DNA of 64,000 nucleotides from assembly GCF_037102585.1 (NCBI RefSeq), contig NW_027043822.1:1-64000 (forward strand), read 5' to 3'. Position numbers and translations under genes: made by a program. How positions within the stretch are numbered: the stretch's first letter is position 1; each line of letters begins with the position of its first letter. A model generated the notes under the pieces. It had not been told where the DNA came from. It saw nothing but the letters and a program-made list of their open reading frames with translations, and searched no databases. Shown here piece after piece: positions 19,153 through 29,401 of this stretch. This DNA comes from Saccharomycopsis crataegensis. Its lineage: Eukaryota; Ascomycota; Saccharomycetes; Ascoideales; Saccharomycopsidaceae.

Positions 19153-20730
19153 ATGCTACTCACCTTGCTATTATATTTCACAACAGTCTATGCCTTGGTC
19201 ATACCATCAGTGGTGGTCCAACCTCAAGACGTTTTACAAAGCCATCGTTCTCGACCTGTTGATGTCTCGTCTTTAATTGATAGAAATGATTTTGATTCCT
19301 GGATCGCTGTCCAGCCAAACATATCCATCGACCATATATTGGATAACATTGGAGGTCCTTGCTCCTTCAATAATGATAATGATCACCTTCCTCCAGGAGT
19401 TGTGGTTGCTGCCACTTCGATAAAAGATCCTAACTATAACTACCAATGGATCAGAGATGCTGCTATAACCATCGACACGTTGATAACACATTTGAATGAC
19501 ATTGGTTTTGCAAACCATTCTATTGCTCGGACCATCGAGAATTATATAAGCAACAGCTACCTTGTGCAGAGAGCTACAAACCCAAGTGGTGGCTTCAACT
19601 CTGGTGGCCTTGGAGAGCCAAAGTTCAATATTGATAATACGCCATTTACCGCTGACTGGGGGAGACCCCAAAATGACGGCCCCGCTCTCAGGTCAATCAC
19701 CATTATGAATTACCTAAACTTGGTTAAAAAGTACAATAATGATACGTTGTTGTCGATTTCTGATGGAAACGTTTATTACAATTCTACTAAAGATATTTAC
19801 ACCAACATCATTAAACCTGATTTAACATACATCATTCAACACTGGAATACAAGGGGATTTGATTTATGGGAAGAAATTAACGGAGTTCATTTTTTCACAA
19901 GCTTGTCCCAATTCAAAGCCCTCAAAAAAGGTTTAATTATGGCAAAACATTTTAAGGATTATAAGTTTATGGAAAAGTTGAATGCAATCACCATCAGGAT
20001 CCAAAATTTCATATGGTTTGACTCTGGTTTTATTGATAAGGATTTTCATAGAATATATGAAAATCCAAATTTTGATCATAAATATGGGTTGGATATTGCC
20101 ACAATCATTGCTTCCTTGTCTTGCCATGCCTACTCCAATGACCTTGATGATAACTTAGGTTTTGAAATACCATTCGATGTTGATGATTCATATGTGTTGA
20201 ACTCGATATACGGTTTCATCAAGGACCAAAATAGAAGATATTCTGTAAATCATGATGAGGATAAATTAGGAATTAGTTTGGGGAGATATCCCAATGACGT
20301 TTATGATGGTGTTGGAACATCACTTGGTAACCCATGGTTCTTATCGAATGCCTATGCTAGTTTATTTATTTATAGAAAGTTGTTTAAACTTTTGCACTAT
20401 GAGGAAGATTTGGTCATTTCTAATAAGAATTTCGAATTTTACAATGATTACATTTATGATTTATCAAATATCAGTGAAGACTATACGAAATTTGACTTTG
20501 TGGTGATAAATTATAGATCTAGCGAGTTCAATATGATGGTGAACAATTTGTTCAGCTTTGGTGATTCTTTCCTCAAGGTTGTATTTGCTCATATCACTGA
20601 GGATGGAGAATTAAGTGAGCAATTTAATAGGGATACAGGATTTTCTCAAGGGGCTCAAAATTTGACCTGGAGCTATAGTAGTGTTTGGAATGCTCTTAGA
20701 GAGAGGAGCATTATTGACTCACTTCTTTGA
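19153..20730 (+). CDS. Secreted glucoamylase, GH15
   Basis: A 525-residue glycoside hydrolase family 15 enzyme that releases glucose from starch or glycogen chain ends. The N-terminus (MLLTLLLYFTTVYALVIPS) is a signal peptide. The catalytic domain shows NYQWIRDAAITID (about residues 96-108), DWGRPQNDGPALRS (about 168-181), the general acid region DLWEEINGVHFF (about 237-248), LGNPWFLSNAYAS and the C-terminal LTWSYSSVWNA with the preceding QFNRDTGFSQGAQ. There is no starch-binding domain or Ser/Thr linker, so it resembles the short Sga1 type rather than raw-starch-digesting enzymes. It starts at the ATG directly before the signal peptide. Confidence 0.93.
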   Translation: MLLTLLLYFTTVYALVIPSVVVQPQDVLQSHRSRPVDVSSLIDRNDFDSWIAVQPNISIDHILDNIGGPCSFNNDNDHLPPGVVVAATSIKDPNYNYQWIRDAAITIDTLITHLNDIGFANHSIARTIENYISNSYLVQRATNPSGGFNSGGLGEPKFNIDNTPFTADWGRPQNDGPALRSITIMNYLNLVKKYNNDTLLSISDGNVYYNSTKDIYTNIIKPDLTYIIQHWNTRGFDLWEEINGVHFFTSLSQFKALKKGLIMAKHFKDYKFMEKLNAITIRIQNFIWFDSGFIDKDFHRIYENPNFDHKYGLDIATIIASLSCHAYSNDLDDNLGFEIPFDVDDSYVLNSIYGFIKDQNRRYSVNHDEDKLGISLGRYPNDVYDGVGTSLGNPWFLSNAYASLFIYRKLFKLLHYEEDLVISNKNFEFYNDYIYDLSNISEDYTKFDFVVINYRSSEFNMMVNNLFSFGDSFLKVVFAHITEDGELSEQFNRDTGFSQGAQNLTWSYSSVWNALRERSIIDSLL

Positions 20731-21200
20731 GTAGGAAAAAACTAGAGCTTATAATATGTTGCATCAAATTCATTTCACAAAGATGCTATTCTTTTCATTT
20801 CGTTTTTTTTTTTCTTCTTCTTTGAGTAGTTCTTCTAAAGCATATTTAAGATTGCTTTTTTTTTCAAATTTGTGGACTATGAGGAATATTTATTTATTTT
20901 TATGATTCGAAGGGGGTAATAGGATAATGATGATACTTATGATGAACAAATTTATTGTAATATGCTATATCATGGGAAGTTGTCCCTTGTATAGAGACCT
21001 TCATGAATTATTGCCGTTTATCAGTCGTTCTTGCCAAGGTGTTGCGGATATGCAGGCAAACGCGTCAAAAAAATAATAATAAATAAATAAATAGACACGA
21101 AAAAATCACAAAAAAAAAAAGCACAAGGAATCAAATGAGCGCGTCTTCCTTTTTCTCTTGCACAGGTATCATAAAGCAACTTGCACAATATCAATGAATC
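20731..21200. promoter_or_regulatory. Intergenic with MCB-like site upstream of the GATA-like gene
   Basis: It holds the glucoamylase 3' region with T runs and, about 140 bp before the next ATG, the sequence AACGCGTCAAAA, a match to the MCB core ACGCGT. A short out-of-frame ATG at 21194 overlaps the start of the next gene. Confidence 0.4.
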
Positions 21201-23438
21201 ATGATTGTCAAAGTCCTTTATTCATTGAGCAATAATTGCTCAACTAACCAAAGCAATGATAAAAAACTATCGTCAAATTTATATCTCTCAAAGAGTCCTA
21301 GTTCCAAAATCCCAAACTTCAATCTTAGGGTGATCAAAATCAGCAAACCCAACGAATCAAGACCTCAACTATATGGATTTGTTAGCCTCAGCAAATGTCT
21401 ATCAATGGCAATACTTCATAGTCCCGAATTATTTCAATTAGATAAGCTGCCGACTTTGCTGGGAGAAACTCAAGATTCTGCATTAAAGAACCGTGTTGTT
21501 GATTATTCTGTTTATAATAGGGATATTTTGGAACTAGACCAGCCACTTGTGGGTCATGGGTCTCTAAAGCAGTTGCTCCAATCAAACAACATTAACAATA
21601 ATAGCGGCAGGCCTGTTAATATTGATGATGCGGTCAGTGAAAATTATGATCCAATTATTGTGGGGTCGATACTGAAGAAACCAAGCTTCTTCATGGATGA
21701 TGGCGATTGTGATGATGAGGATGAGGATGATGGCAATGCTCATGATGTCAATGAAGATGTCAGTCAGCCCAATGAGATTATAACCGAAGAAAACCCAATG
21801 AAATATTTGGAGAACAATATCTATAGTTTGGAAATACGATTGGAATTCATGAAATTTATTAGGAATTTCAATCCAAAAATGGATAAGATGGAACGTAATA
21901 GTAATAGCAACACAAACAACAATAATAGCAATAATACTAAAAAAGAGTTTGCAGTACCAATTCGAAAAACCAATTCGAAAAAAGCACCAAAAGCAGTCAG
22001 AACTTTATCGTTACCAATTTTCAACCCTAATTTTGTCCAGTTCCCTCGAGCAAATGGAATGGCAATCAATATTCACGGCCCAAAGACATTTGGAAATCAG
22101 GCTGCAACTATGATGGCTTCACCAGTGATGAACAACTTAGCAAGTGGTGAAATGAAACCAACCATAAATGCTAGTAAAACTGTGAAGATGGGAAATAGTT
22201 CGTCATCATCATCTTTAGCGTCATCAAAAAAGAAGAAAAAATCCAATGGATTATTATTGAAAAGGAAACTTGTGAAACAAGCTGAAGATTTTAGTGATTT
22301 ACCAATTTCTCCAATGTGTATCAATTGCAAAACCGATAAGGCAGTCCCTTGGAGTTGGTTCAGAAATGAAACTATGGAAGGATTGATTTGCAAAGATTGT
22401 GATGAGTACTATAAAAGATATGACAAAATGAAACCTATTAAAAAAACCACTACTAATAATTATATTGCTGAACCCAAGACCAATGCCAAAACAAAATCAA
22501 AAAAGCGCAAAGTAAATAGCCATGATAACGATGATAAGAAGAAACCAATATCTAATCCTGCTAATATCAACAGCCGCAACAACTCCTCTGTTGTGAATCC
22601 AAATCCTAATATCCTGCCTCATCAAGGACCTCCTTTTAGTATCGCTCACTCTTTATCAATCAATAGGGAATTGATTATTCAACTGAAAAAGCAATCCCAA
22701 GGGCCATCATCACCAGTGGTTGATCAAAAAAACCCGCAAGACACAACAAGGTTCAACAAACAGATACAACAAAAATCAAATCAGAAAAAACCAATCCAGT
22801 TTATTCATCACAAGATTCCTAGTGAACCACTGATTATTATTAACACCCCTGCAAAGAAAATTCCAAAACATTTCAATATTAACTCCCCTGATCATATAAA
22901 TAAATCCCCAAACTCAAAATGGTTATCCAATATGCTAAAGTCTATTGGTACTGAGTCACCTCAACCTTTTGATTTCCATGATCAAACTATTGACATCTTA
23001 TTATCAGGGTCTCAAAGTGATCACTTAAAACATGATAGTGAACCCCCAAAAGATCACTTTCATAAATTCTCTAATATAACACGAACTTTGAAGGAAATTG
23101 AAAGTGAAAGTAATAATAATGAAAATGACAACGATAAGAATGGGGAGAAAGACCAGAAAAATAAAAATGATAATCATAACAAAGGCAATAACAATAGTGG
23201 GGATAATAACGACTTTCACAAGATGTTTAATTTTGGTCAAATTTCAAATGATTCAGGAAAGCATCATCATAGCAGTGACGATTCTAATTTGGGTCTTCTT
23301 CATGATGGTGAGGACGACCTATATAGCATTAACAAGAACTCATCATCGATACCTTCTTCTCCTATAGAAGCAATGTCATTACCATCGAAAAAACAATTAC
23401 TGATACTTCATGAAGAATTATCCCAACCCTCTCAATGA
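21201..23438 (+). CDS. GATA-like zinc-finger protein
   Basis: A 745-residue, mostly disordered protein rich in Asn, Ser, Lys and acidic runs, with one zinc-finger-like motif at residues 373-400. The cysteines have the pattern C-X2-C-X20-C-X2-C (MCINCKTDKAVPWSW to ICKDCDEYYKRY). Loop length and the tryptophan pair recall GATA-type fingers, and the 20-residue spacing is the one I recall for the Ash1 type of daughter-specific repressors. The usual NACG or NSCG segment after the third cysteine is missing. Basic clusters flank the finger (KKKKKSNGLLLKRK and KTKSKKRKV), suitable for nuclear import. The N-terminal 120 residues look more ordered (LYGFVSLSKCLSMAI, DQPLVGHGSLKQLL). A DNA-binding regulator is inferred; an Ash1 ortholog is possible but unproven. 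Confidence 0.6.
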   Translation: MIVKVLYSLSNNCSTNQSNDKKLSSNLYLSKSPSSKIPNFNLRVIKISKPNESRPQLYGFVSLSKCLSMAILHSPELFQLDKLPTLLGETQDSALKNRVVDYSVYNRDILELDQPLVGHGSLKQLLQSNNINNNSGRPVNIDDAVSENYDPIIVGSILKKPSFFMDDGDCDDEDEDDGNAHDVNEDVSQPNEIITEENPMKYLENNIYSLEIRLEFMKFIRNFNPKMDKMERNSNSNTNNNNSNNTKKEFAVPIRKTNSKKAPKAVRTLSLPIFNPNFVQFPRANGMAINIHGPKTFGNQAATMMASPVMNNLASGEMKPTINASKTVKMGNSSSSSSLASSKKKKKSNGLLLKRKLVKQAEDFSDLPISPMCINCKTDKAVPWSWFRNETMEGLICKDCDEYYKRYDKMKPIKKTTTNNYIAEPKTNAKTKSKKRKVNSHDNDDKKKPISNPANINSRNNSSVVNPNPNILPHQGPPFSIAHSLSINRELIIQLKKQSQGPSSPVVDQKNPQDTTRFNKQIQQKSNQKKPIQFIHHKIPSEPLIIINTPAKKIPKHFNINSPDHINKSPNSKWLSNMLKSIGTESPQPFDFHDQTIDILLSGSQSDHLKHDSEPPKDHFHKFSNITRTLKEIESESNNNENDNDKNGEKDQKNKNDNHNKGNNNSGDNNDFHKMFNFGQISNDSGKHHHSSDDSNLGLLHDGEDDLYSINKNSSSIPSSPIEAMSLPSKKQLLILHEELSQPSQ

Positions 23439-23882
23439 TTTTTGTTTGGAAGCATATTTTTTTTTTCCATATTTAGCTTACAGGTAGGCAGAGACTGGTT
23501 TAAAATATATATGTGATTTCTACAAATATTGTGCCTTGAGACATAATCAAAACCTCCTCGTTTTTTTTTTTTTTGTAAACATTCTACAAACAAAACAGTA
23601 GTCACAATCAAAATAAGCTATTTATTTTTAGAAAATTATTAATTATTAGAAATGCCATAATTATAGAAAAAATAACAATAGTTATGAGAATCATAACAAT
23701 AATAAGTTGAAACTACTACTGACGACATAAAAATAAAATAATATAAATTAGAATATCAAAGTTGCAATAAAAGAGAAACAAAGCCTAATAATAAAAAGAA
23801 ACACATCACATTCACCCAAAACGATCATTCGATTGGTAGAAGTTAACAAAAATATAATACACCACATAAAATAACAAGACTC
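23439..23882. other. Intergenic, convergent gene ends
   Basis: A very AT-rich convergent 3' region with T runs near 23460 and 23562. Nothing else is visible. Confidence 0.5.
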
Positions 23883-24749
23883 TTAAACTTTCCGATGCTT
23901 ATGAAAATCCAGTTCTTCATCGGATTCAACACGGTGTCTTATGACTCCCAACCTTTCACCAGGTATCACGACTTCGATTCCCGATATTTGTTGTTCTTGT
24001 TGGTTAGGATCTTCAGCAGTATCATCATCTATATCATCTGCTTGACCACCGGTATTCAACAAAACTTCACTGCCCTCATGCGAACTGTCTGTATTGCCAA
24101 TGATCGGAAAATTAGGCATCTCCTGGGACATTTCATCATTTTCTAGTAGTTCTTCTTCGGACTGTGGATCTAGATGGAAAGCAGAGCATTGTGATAACGC
24201 ATTAAATGTGTTTTCAACCATTTTGTCTCCTTGATTGTCACCACCGAAAAATTCATTAGTAAACAAGGTCTCATTACCCTCTGGCGATACCTTCCTTTCA
24301 GGAACCAATCGAGCCTCTATTATCGGTATTTCTTGTTCACCCTCTTCTTCTATTCCTTTAGATGTATCATTGGCATGATCTTCTTTCAATTGTAGGTACA
24401 ACATCAACTCATTTTCAGGGTTTTTTTGCAAAGCATGCAAAATGATATTCGGGTACATGAACTCCATACCAAACCCGTAACCAGTAAACCACATTATAAA
24501 TGATGTATTTAAAACAAATACATCTACCGAGAGACCTTGATTTAAATCTTTTCCTAAATGATTCCTTAGAGAACTGAAATACGAATTATCAACGTCTTCA
24601 ATAGTCAATACCCAACCTCTACCACCACCATACAAAATTGGGTTTTCTTGCAAAGAGAACGTGGACGGAGTGCTTAATTGGTATTTCTTGAAAGGATCAA
24701 CATTTTCGATCGATGGTTTAACTTTGACTAAATGTATATCAGTCACCAT
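23883..24749 (-). CDS. LOT5: Lot5/pICln-like protein
   Basis: A 288-residue protein with an N-terminal pICln-type PH-like fold (about residues 35-150). The diagnostic part is GWVLTIEDVDNSYFSS followed by FGMEFMYPNIILHALQ, which matches the 'hydrophobic-YP-I-LHA' signature of pICln, and LMLYLQLKED. The rest is acidic and disordered, as usual for the family. Metazoan pICln assembles Sm proteins and was named for chloride currents; yeast Lot5 (about 300 residues) is poorly understood. The minus-strand ATG at 24749 is the first in frame. Confidence 0.75.
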   Translation of the reverse strand: MVTDIHLVKVKPSIENVDPFKKYQLSTPSTFSLQENPILYGGGRGWVLTIEDVDNSYFSSLRNHLGKDLNQGLSVDVFVLNTSFIMWFTGYGFGMEFMYPNIILHALQKNPENELMLYLQLKEDHANDTSKGIEEEGEQEIPIIEARLVPERKVSPEGNETLFTNEFFGGDNQGDKMVENTFNALSQCSAFHLDPQSEEELLENDEMSQEMPNFPIIGNTDSSHEGSEVLLNTGGQADDIDDDTAEDPNQQEQQISGIEVVIPGERLGVIRHRVESDEELDFHKHRKV

Positions 24750-24949
24750 TGCTCCAATTTCAATTTTATTTGTTTATATTCTCTTCTTGTATCTGCCGTA
24801 CTTCATCAAAAAATATGAAATAATTGAAGAAAAAAAAAAAGGGTGCCTTACCCTCTTCAAATCTTTTTAATTTTTTGCTTTTCTCAATAGGGTTAAAGAT
24901 TGATTAACATTCACACCATACAATAAATACTACCGAAAAAACAAACGCA

Positions 24950-25855
24950 ATGTCCCTCAATTATGAGCATTTGCTCCCATTAAATGGGGAATGGAAACAA
25001 AAAATTACTGATTGGCTATCGGAAGACGTTGCGTCATTTGACTACGGGGCTTATGTTGTTGGTGATAATTTAGATGATGCCAATTTGTACTGCAAACAAC
25101 AATGCGTTTTAAGTGGAGTGGTATTCGCAAAAGAAGTTTACAAGCAATGCGGAATCACAAATATCGAATGGTTTTATAAAGATGGGGATTACCTTGATCC
25201 ACAAACCATGGGCAAGGATGGCAAAATCGTTGTTGCTAAAATTACCAAAACTGAAGTACGGAAGATTTTGTTGGCAGAAAGATTGTCTTTAAATATTTTG
25301 TCAAGATCTTCGGGGATTGCCACTAAGTCCAATCAGATCATCACTTTGGCTAGATCTAGTGGCTATAAGGGGATAATTGCGGGTACCAGGAAAACCACTC
25401 CGGGATTCAGGTTGGTTGACAAATACTCCATGATAATTGGTGGGTGCGATCCTCATAGATACGATTTATCTAGCATGATAATGCTCAAGGATAACCATAT
25501 TTGGTCTGTTGGTTCCATAACTAAGGCAGTTGAATCGGCAAGAAAGGTTGGTGGGTTCAGTGTGAAGATCGAGGTTGAAGTCCAAAGTGAAGAAGAAGCC
25601 AATGAAGCCATTGAAGCTGGGGCTGATATCATTATGTTGGATAACTTTTCTGGAGATGGTTTGAAGGTGGCTGCTGAATCTATTAAAAGTAAATGGAGCA
25701 ATACACAAAAGAGCTTCTTGTTAGAGTGTTCTGGTGGTTTGACCATTGATAATATTGGCAACTACTTAAGCAATACCATTGATATTTACTCCACCAGTTC
25801 TATCCATCAAGGTACAGGGATTGCTGATTTTAGTTTGAAGATCGTTAAACATTAG
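24950..25855 (+). CDS. BNA6: Quinolinate phosphoribosyltransferase
   Basis: A 301-residue enzyme that converts quinolinate and PRPP to nicotinate mononucleotide, the last step of de novo NAD synthesis from tryptophan. Residues 130-175 hold the conserved active-site block [20 protein letters not shown] and [19 protein letters not shown]. Downstream are [23 protein letters not shown] and LECSGGLT, the phosphate-binding end of the barrel. Length is normal for the family. It is transcribed divergently from LOT5 with only 200 bp between the starts. Confidence 0.96.
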   Translation: MSLNYEHLLPLNGEWKQKITDWLSEDVASFDYGAYVVGDNLDDANLYCKQQCVLSGVVFAKEVYKQCGITNIEWFYKDGDYLDPQTMGKDGKIVVAKITKTEVRKILLAERLSLNILSRSSGIATKSNQIITLARSSGYKGIIAGTRKTTPGFRLVDKYSMIIGGCDPHRYDLSSMIMLKDNHIWSVGSITKAVESARKVGGFSVKIEVEVQSEEEANEAIEAGADIIMLDNFSGDGLKVAAESIKSKWSNTQKSFLLECSGGLTIDNIGNYLSNTIDIYSTSSIHQGTGIADFSLKIVKH

Positions 25856-26277
25856 TTACTTTTATTTTTTAAATATACTTATATTGATAGATTATTGTTG
25901 TAGTAAACGCATCGGTTGATTTACCCTATCGTTCTCTTTGAAATTTCCCACTGTAATTTTTTTTTTCCCTTGGCCAATCAAAATTAGTCATTGCAATATA
26001 GTTCTCTCTGTGTATATATTGATATATATATATAGATAGATAGATATACGAGTATATTAATAGTTTGGGATTAATTTTGGTTTGAAAAATAAAATCGAAC
26101 TCCCAAGTGAGCAAAATTTGGATTATACTTGAAACAGTGTTCATCTCTAATCTTCGCAGCCGGTTTTCCAAATAGTATATAAGCAAGACCCCCATATTTT
26201 CCATTTAACAACAAATATTCGATTGAAAAAAAAAAAGCAGAAACTCATCATTTTTCCTCTTTATTTTCATTGATAAT
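25856..26277. promoter_or_regulatory. HAP2 promoter with CCAAT box
   Basis: The interval contains GGCCAATCA (CCAAT at 25974-25978), about 300 bp upstream of HAP2, which encodes a CCAAT-binding subunit. This suggests possible autoregulation. A GATA/TATA-rich stretch lies at 26018-26050, and GTATATAAGC at 26176-26185 could be the TATA box. Confidence 0.45.
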
Positions 26278-27057
26278 ATGGCTGAGTTAAATAATGGTAA
26301 AGACGCCATGAATGGCTTAAATGATGAGAGTGCAACGTCATTGGTTGATGCAGTTGCTTTGTATTCGGAGCGAGCTAATGGATTATTAGAAACAACCACA
26401 ACAGCTAACCAAACTGGTAGCTACCAAGCACCAGCATTCGATAACAATAATAATGATAACGATAACCAAAACCAGCTTAAACAAAAAAATTTACTTTTGA
26501 CTGATCAATATAACAATAATAACGATGTGCATTCTTCGACAATGCCAGGAACTGCTTCTACGCAATCAACGGTGCTGATCTCTACAGTTGGTGGTGTGGT
26601 AGTTCCCCAAGAAGAACCATTTTATGTCAATGCTAAACAATATCACAGAATTTTAAAAAGACGAATAGCAAGAACAAAGCTCGAGGAAAACTTGAAGTTG
26701 TCAAGGGCGAGGAAGCCATATTTACATGAATCAAGACATAAGCATGCTATGAGAAGGCCAAGGGGTCAAGGTGGGAGGTTCTTAACTGCCGCAGAAATTG
26801 CTGAAAGGGATAAAGAGGAAGAAGAAAAAAGATTACAAGAGGAACAAGGGAAAATAATTCTGGAAGAAGAAAAAAGACCTCAAGAAGCCATTCAGCAGCT
26901 GCAAAGCCTTAATAACAGTTTGAGCAGTATTCCTTCTAGGAATAGTATCTACAGCAACATTCAAGAAAATGGTAACAATGATATCAACGGTAGCACCGCC
27001 TTGAATAATGAAAACAACAACATTGCAATCAAAAATGAGGTGACTGAAGCCATGTAG
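26278..27057 (+). CDS. HAP2: CCAAT-binding factor subunit Hap2 (NF-YA)
   Basis: A 259-residue subunit of the Hap2/3/5 complex that controls respiratory and, in Candida relatives, iron-responsive genes. The NF-YA core is at about residues 116-178. The subunit-interaction helix reads [20 protein letters not shown], then the linker [17 protein letters not shown], then the DNA-binding segment [19 protein letters not shown]. The Asn-rich N-terminus and charged coiled-coil C-terminus are poorly conserved regions. The start at 26278 is the first ATG in frame. Confidence 0.95.
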   Translation: MAELNNGKDAMNGLNDESATSLVDAVALYSERANGLLETTTTANQTGSYQAPAFDNNNNDNDNQNQLKQKNLLLTDQYNNNNDVHSSTMPGTASTQSTVLISTVGGVVVPQEEPFYVNAKQYHRILKRRIARTKLEENLKLSRARKPYLHESRHKHAMRRPRGQGGRFLTAAEIAERDKEEEEKRLQEEQGKIILEEEKRPQEAIQQLQSLNNSLSSIPSRNSIYSNIQENGNNDINGSTALNNENNNIAIKNEVTEAM

Positions 27058-27462
27058 TACTTCTTTCACTTTCTGTATGATGACTTACGATCCCACTTAT
27101 TTGATATACTATAATTTTCTTTTTTTAGTCTATTCTTTTTGTTATCTCTTTCTCTTTCCTGTTTTTCCAGATCCGATTCAAATAATAAAAATTAATAATA
27201 ATAATAAAAAATTGAATACTTTTAATATGATAGTTGCATTCAAGGATGAAGAAGTACACTGCGTTGTTATATAATAAATCATGTCTGATGTTTTTGTTTT
27301 TGGAACCATCAACACGTGACTGTTTTTCTTTTTTTTTTTTTTTCCTCCGTAGGAAAAAAATTTCATCTTTGATGATTCAGGTTTTTCTTGTGTTAAGGAC
27401 AACAGTGATATTTTAATAAACAAAATAGATAATTGCATCACTTACTAGGCCAATCATAAATC
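27058..27462. promoter_or_regulatory. YRB1 promoter
   Basis: It contains CACGTGAC at about 27311-27318 (an E-box as bound by Cbf1) and GGCCAATCA with CCAAT at 27450-27454, only 9 bp before the ATG. The second is identical to the nonamer in the HAP2 promoter, but its position next to the start argues that it is a leader sequence rather than an upstream element. Confidence 0.4.
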
Positions 27463-28071
27463 ATGTCTGAAGAAACCAAGCCACAAGAAACCAAGGTTGA
27501 AGAAAAGTCTGCCTTGCCAACCCCACCAACTTCTAACGTCTTTGCCTTGTTTGGTGGCAAGAAACCAGAAAAGAAGAAGGAAGAAGAAGGAGAAGAAGAA
27601 CCAAAGAAAGAATCTAAGAAAGAAGACGCTTCTGCTGAAAATGAAGAAGAACCAGATATTCACTTTGAACCTATTGTCAAATTGGAAAAAGTTGATGTTA
27701 AAACCAACGAAGAAGGTGAAGAAGTTTTGTTCAAGATCCGTGCTAAATTGTTCAAGTTCCACGCTGACACTACTGAATGGAAAGAAAGAGGTGTCGGTGA
27801 CGTCAAGTTCTTGCAAAACAAAGAAACTAAGAAGGTCAGATTATTGATGAGAAGAGACAAAACCATGAAGGTCTGTGCTAACCACATCATCGCTCCACAA
27901 TACACTTTGAAACCAAACATTGGTAGTGACAAATCTTGGGTTTACAGTGTTACCGCTGATGTCAGTGAAGGTGAAGCTGAAGCTCAAACCTTGGCTATCA
28001 GATTTGGTAACAAGGAAAATGCCGAAAAATTCAAGGAATGGTTTGAAAAGGCTCAAGAATTCAACAAATAA
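27463..28071 (+). CDS. YRB1: Ran-binding protein 1
   Basis: A 202-residue cytoplasmic Ran-binding protein that helps RanGAP release cargo and hydrolyse GTP after nuclear export. The first 70 residues are acidic Lys/Glu-rich. The Ran-binding domain covers about residues 65-200 ([38 protein letters not shown] and [17 protein letters not shown]). The EWKERG core is diagnostic. Codon use is strongly biased, with repeated preferred codons such as GAA, AAG and AAC, as expected for an abundant protein. Confidence 0.96.
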   Translation: MSEETKPQETKVEEKSALPTPPTSNVFALFGGKKPEKKKEEEGEEEPKKESKKEDASAENEEEPDIHFEPIVKLEKVDVKTNEEGEEVLFKIRAKLFKFHADTTEWKERGVGDVKFLQNKETKKVRLLMRRDKTMKVCANHIIAPQYTLKPNIGSDKSWVYSVTADVSEGEAEAQTLAIRFGNKENAEKFKEWFEKAQEFNK

Positions 28072-28517
28072 ATTTAGAGAAAAGTCATATCAGATCAGCC
28101 TCAGGAAAAAGTAAAACTAAAAGATCTAGCAAAATAAACTAAAGAAAATTGATTGAAACAATAATATTCTTTGAATACTATATACTTGCTTCATTTCATG
28201 TTTTCTCTTACTATCCCATATCCCCCTTTATCATTTATCGTTTCATTTATTCATCAAGTATTTTTTTTATCATTATTATTATTTCCGCTTTTTTTTTAAT
28301 ATATAATCAAAATTTTAACTTCAGGTCATTGTTAACTTTTTCTTGCCTATTCTTTGCTGTCGGCTTTTTAATTTTGATTCATTTTTACTTTTTTTACTAC
28401 TTGCTGTCTTGGTTAGCTCTTGCATTGGGGAATAGATTTATTCAGAGGAATTTTGCAATTTGTAGAATATTGATTGAACAAACTAATCATATATATATTC
28501 AAATGGAACGTGTAAAT
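28072..28517. other. Intergenic, convergent YRB1 and SHB17 ends
   Basis: T-rich 3' flanks. A + strand frame at 28149-28568 is rich in Phe, Ile and Tyr, as expected from AT-rich DNA, and overlaps SHB17. It is not supported as a gene. Confidence 0.5.
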
Positions 28518-29401
28518 TTAAGCAGCATGTTCAGTTTCCTCTCCCATAGGAACCACAAATGGAGATAGGTGGATAGCAGGTTCATCAATGTTATGATGTT
28601 GGTAACTTAAAACCCCAACAGCCCCAGTATCCAAAAGAAACTGCGGGTTGATATTGAGAGATCTTCCTAACCACAAAGCAGCGAAAGATCTCAAGATATG
28701 ACCATGGCCGAAGACTACCACGTCGCAAGGTTCGTCCTTTTCAAGGGCCTGCTTATGGAGGGTTCTGATCTTTTCAATCAACCTATTCAAGCGAATGGAC
28801 ACTCTAGTGTAATCCTCACCATTTTCACAACCGTCCGCCCAGATATTCCAAGGAATAGGTTTTCCAGTTGTGATGTCCAACTTATCAGGGATGTTACGTT
28901 CCCTTCTCAATTGGATAATTTCTTTTGTGAGCAACCCTTCGTAATCACCGTACTCCCATTCTCTAACATCCTCATCGATTTCAAATGGGATATCATCCAT
29001 GATTTTCTTGTCAATAGTCTCAAATACTAATTCCTTGGTTTGAATGGCTCTGTAACGAGGAGAGGATATAATCAATTTGACATTGCTGACATTAAGAAGA
29101 CTACTATTTCCGGTTCCAGTAACAAATTTCCCTAATGCTCTGGCTTGGTTCACTCCTAGAATATAACCCGTTAGTTAGGTGTAACATAGAATTAACTATG
29201 GTTGATTGGAGAGATTAAAGAAGAACTTACCGTATTCGGTCAAATGTAAATCAGTTCTTGAAGTGTATTGGCCACTCTAAAGGTTAGTACATTCATGCTT
29301 CACCTACATAAAATAATCTATTGGGTTTATACACATACTTTTGACCATTCTGTTTGTCCATGACGGATGAAAATAACTCTTGGAGTTGGACTCTTTGGCA
29401 T
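28518..29401 (-). CDS. SHB17: Sedoheptulose-1,7-bisphosphatase, two introns
   Basis: A histidine phosphatase superfamily enzyme that dephosphorylates sedoheptulose bisphosphate in riboneogenesis. The gene is split. Exon 1 is 29339-29401 (encoding MPKSPTPRVIFIRHGQTEW and two more residues), exon 2 is 29231-29276 (46 nt) and exon 3 is 28518-29155. Intron 1 (29277-29338) has donor GTATGT, branch site TACTAAC and acceptor TTTAG. Intron 2 (29156-29230) has donor GTAAGT, branch region CTAACTAAC and acceptor TCTAG. Joining keeps frame and gives 248 residues, close to the 271 of S. cerevisiae Shb17. Key motifs are RHGQTEW (phosphohistidine), REWEYGDYEG, PWNIWADGCENGE, FGHGH and QHHNIDEPA. An in-frame upstream ATG at 29581 would add 60 unconserved residues and is not preferred. 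Confidence 0.93.
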
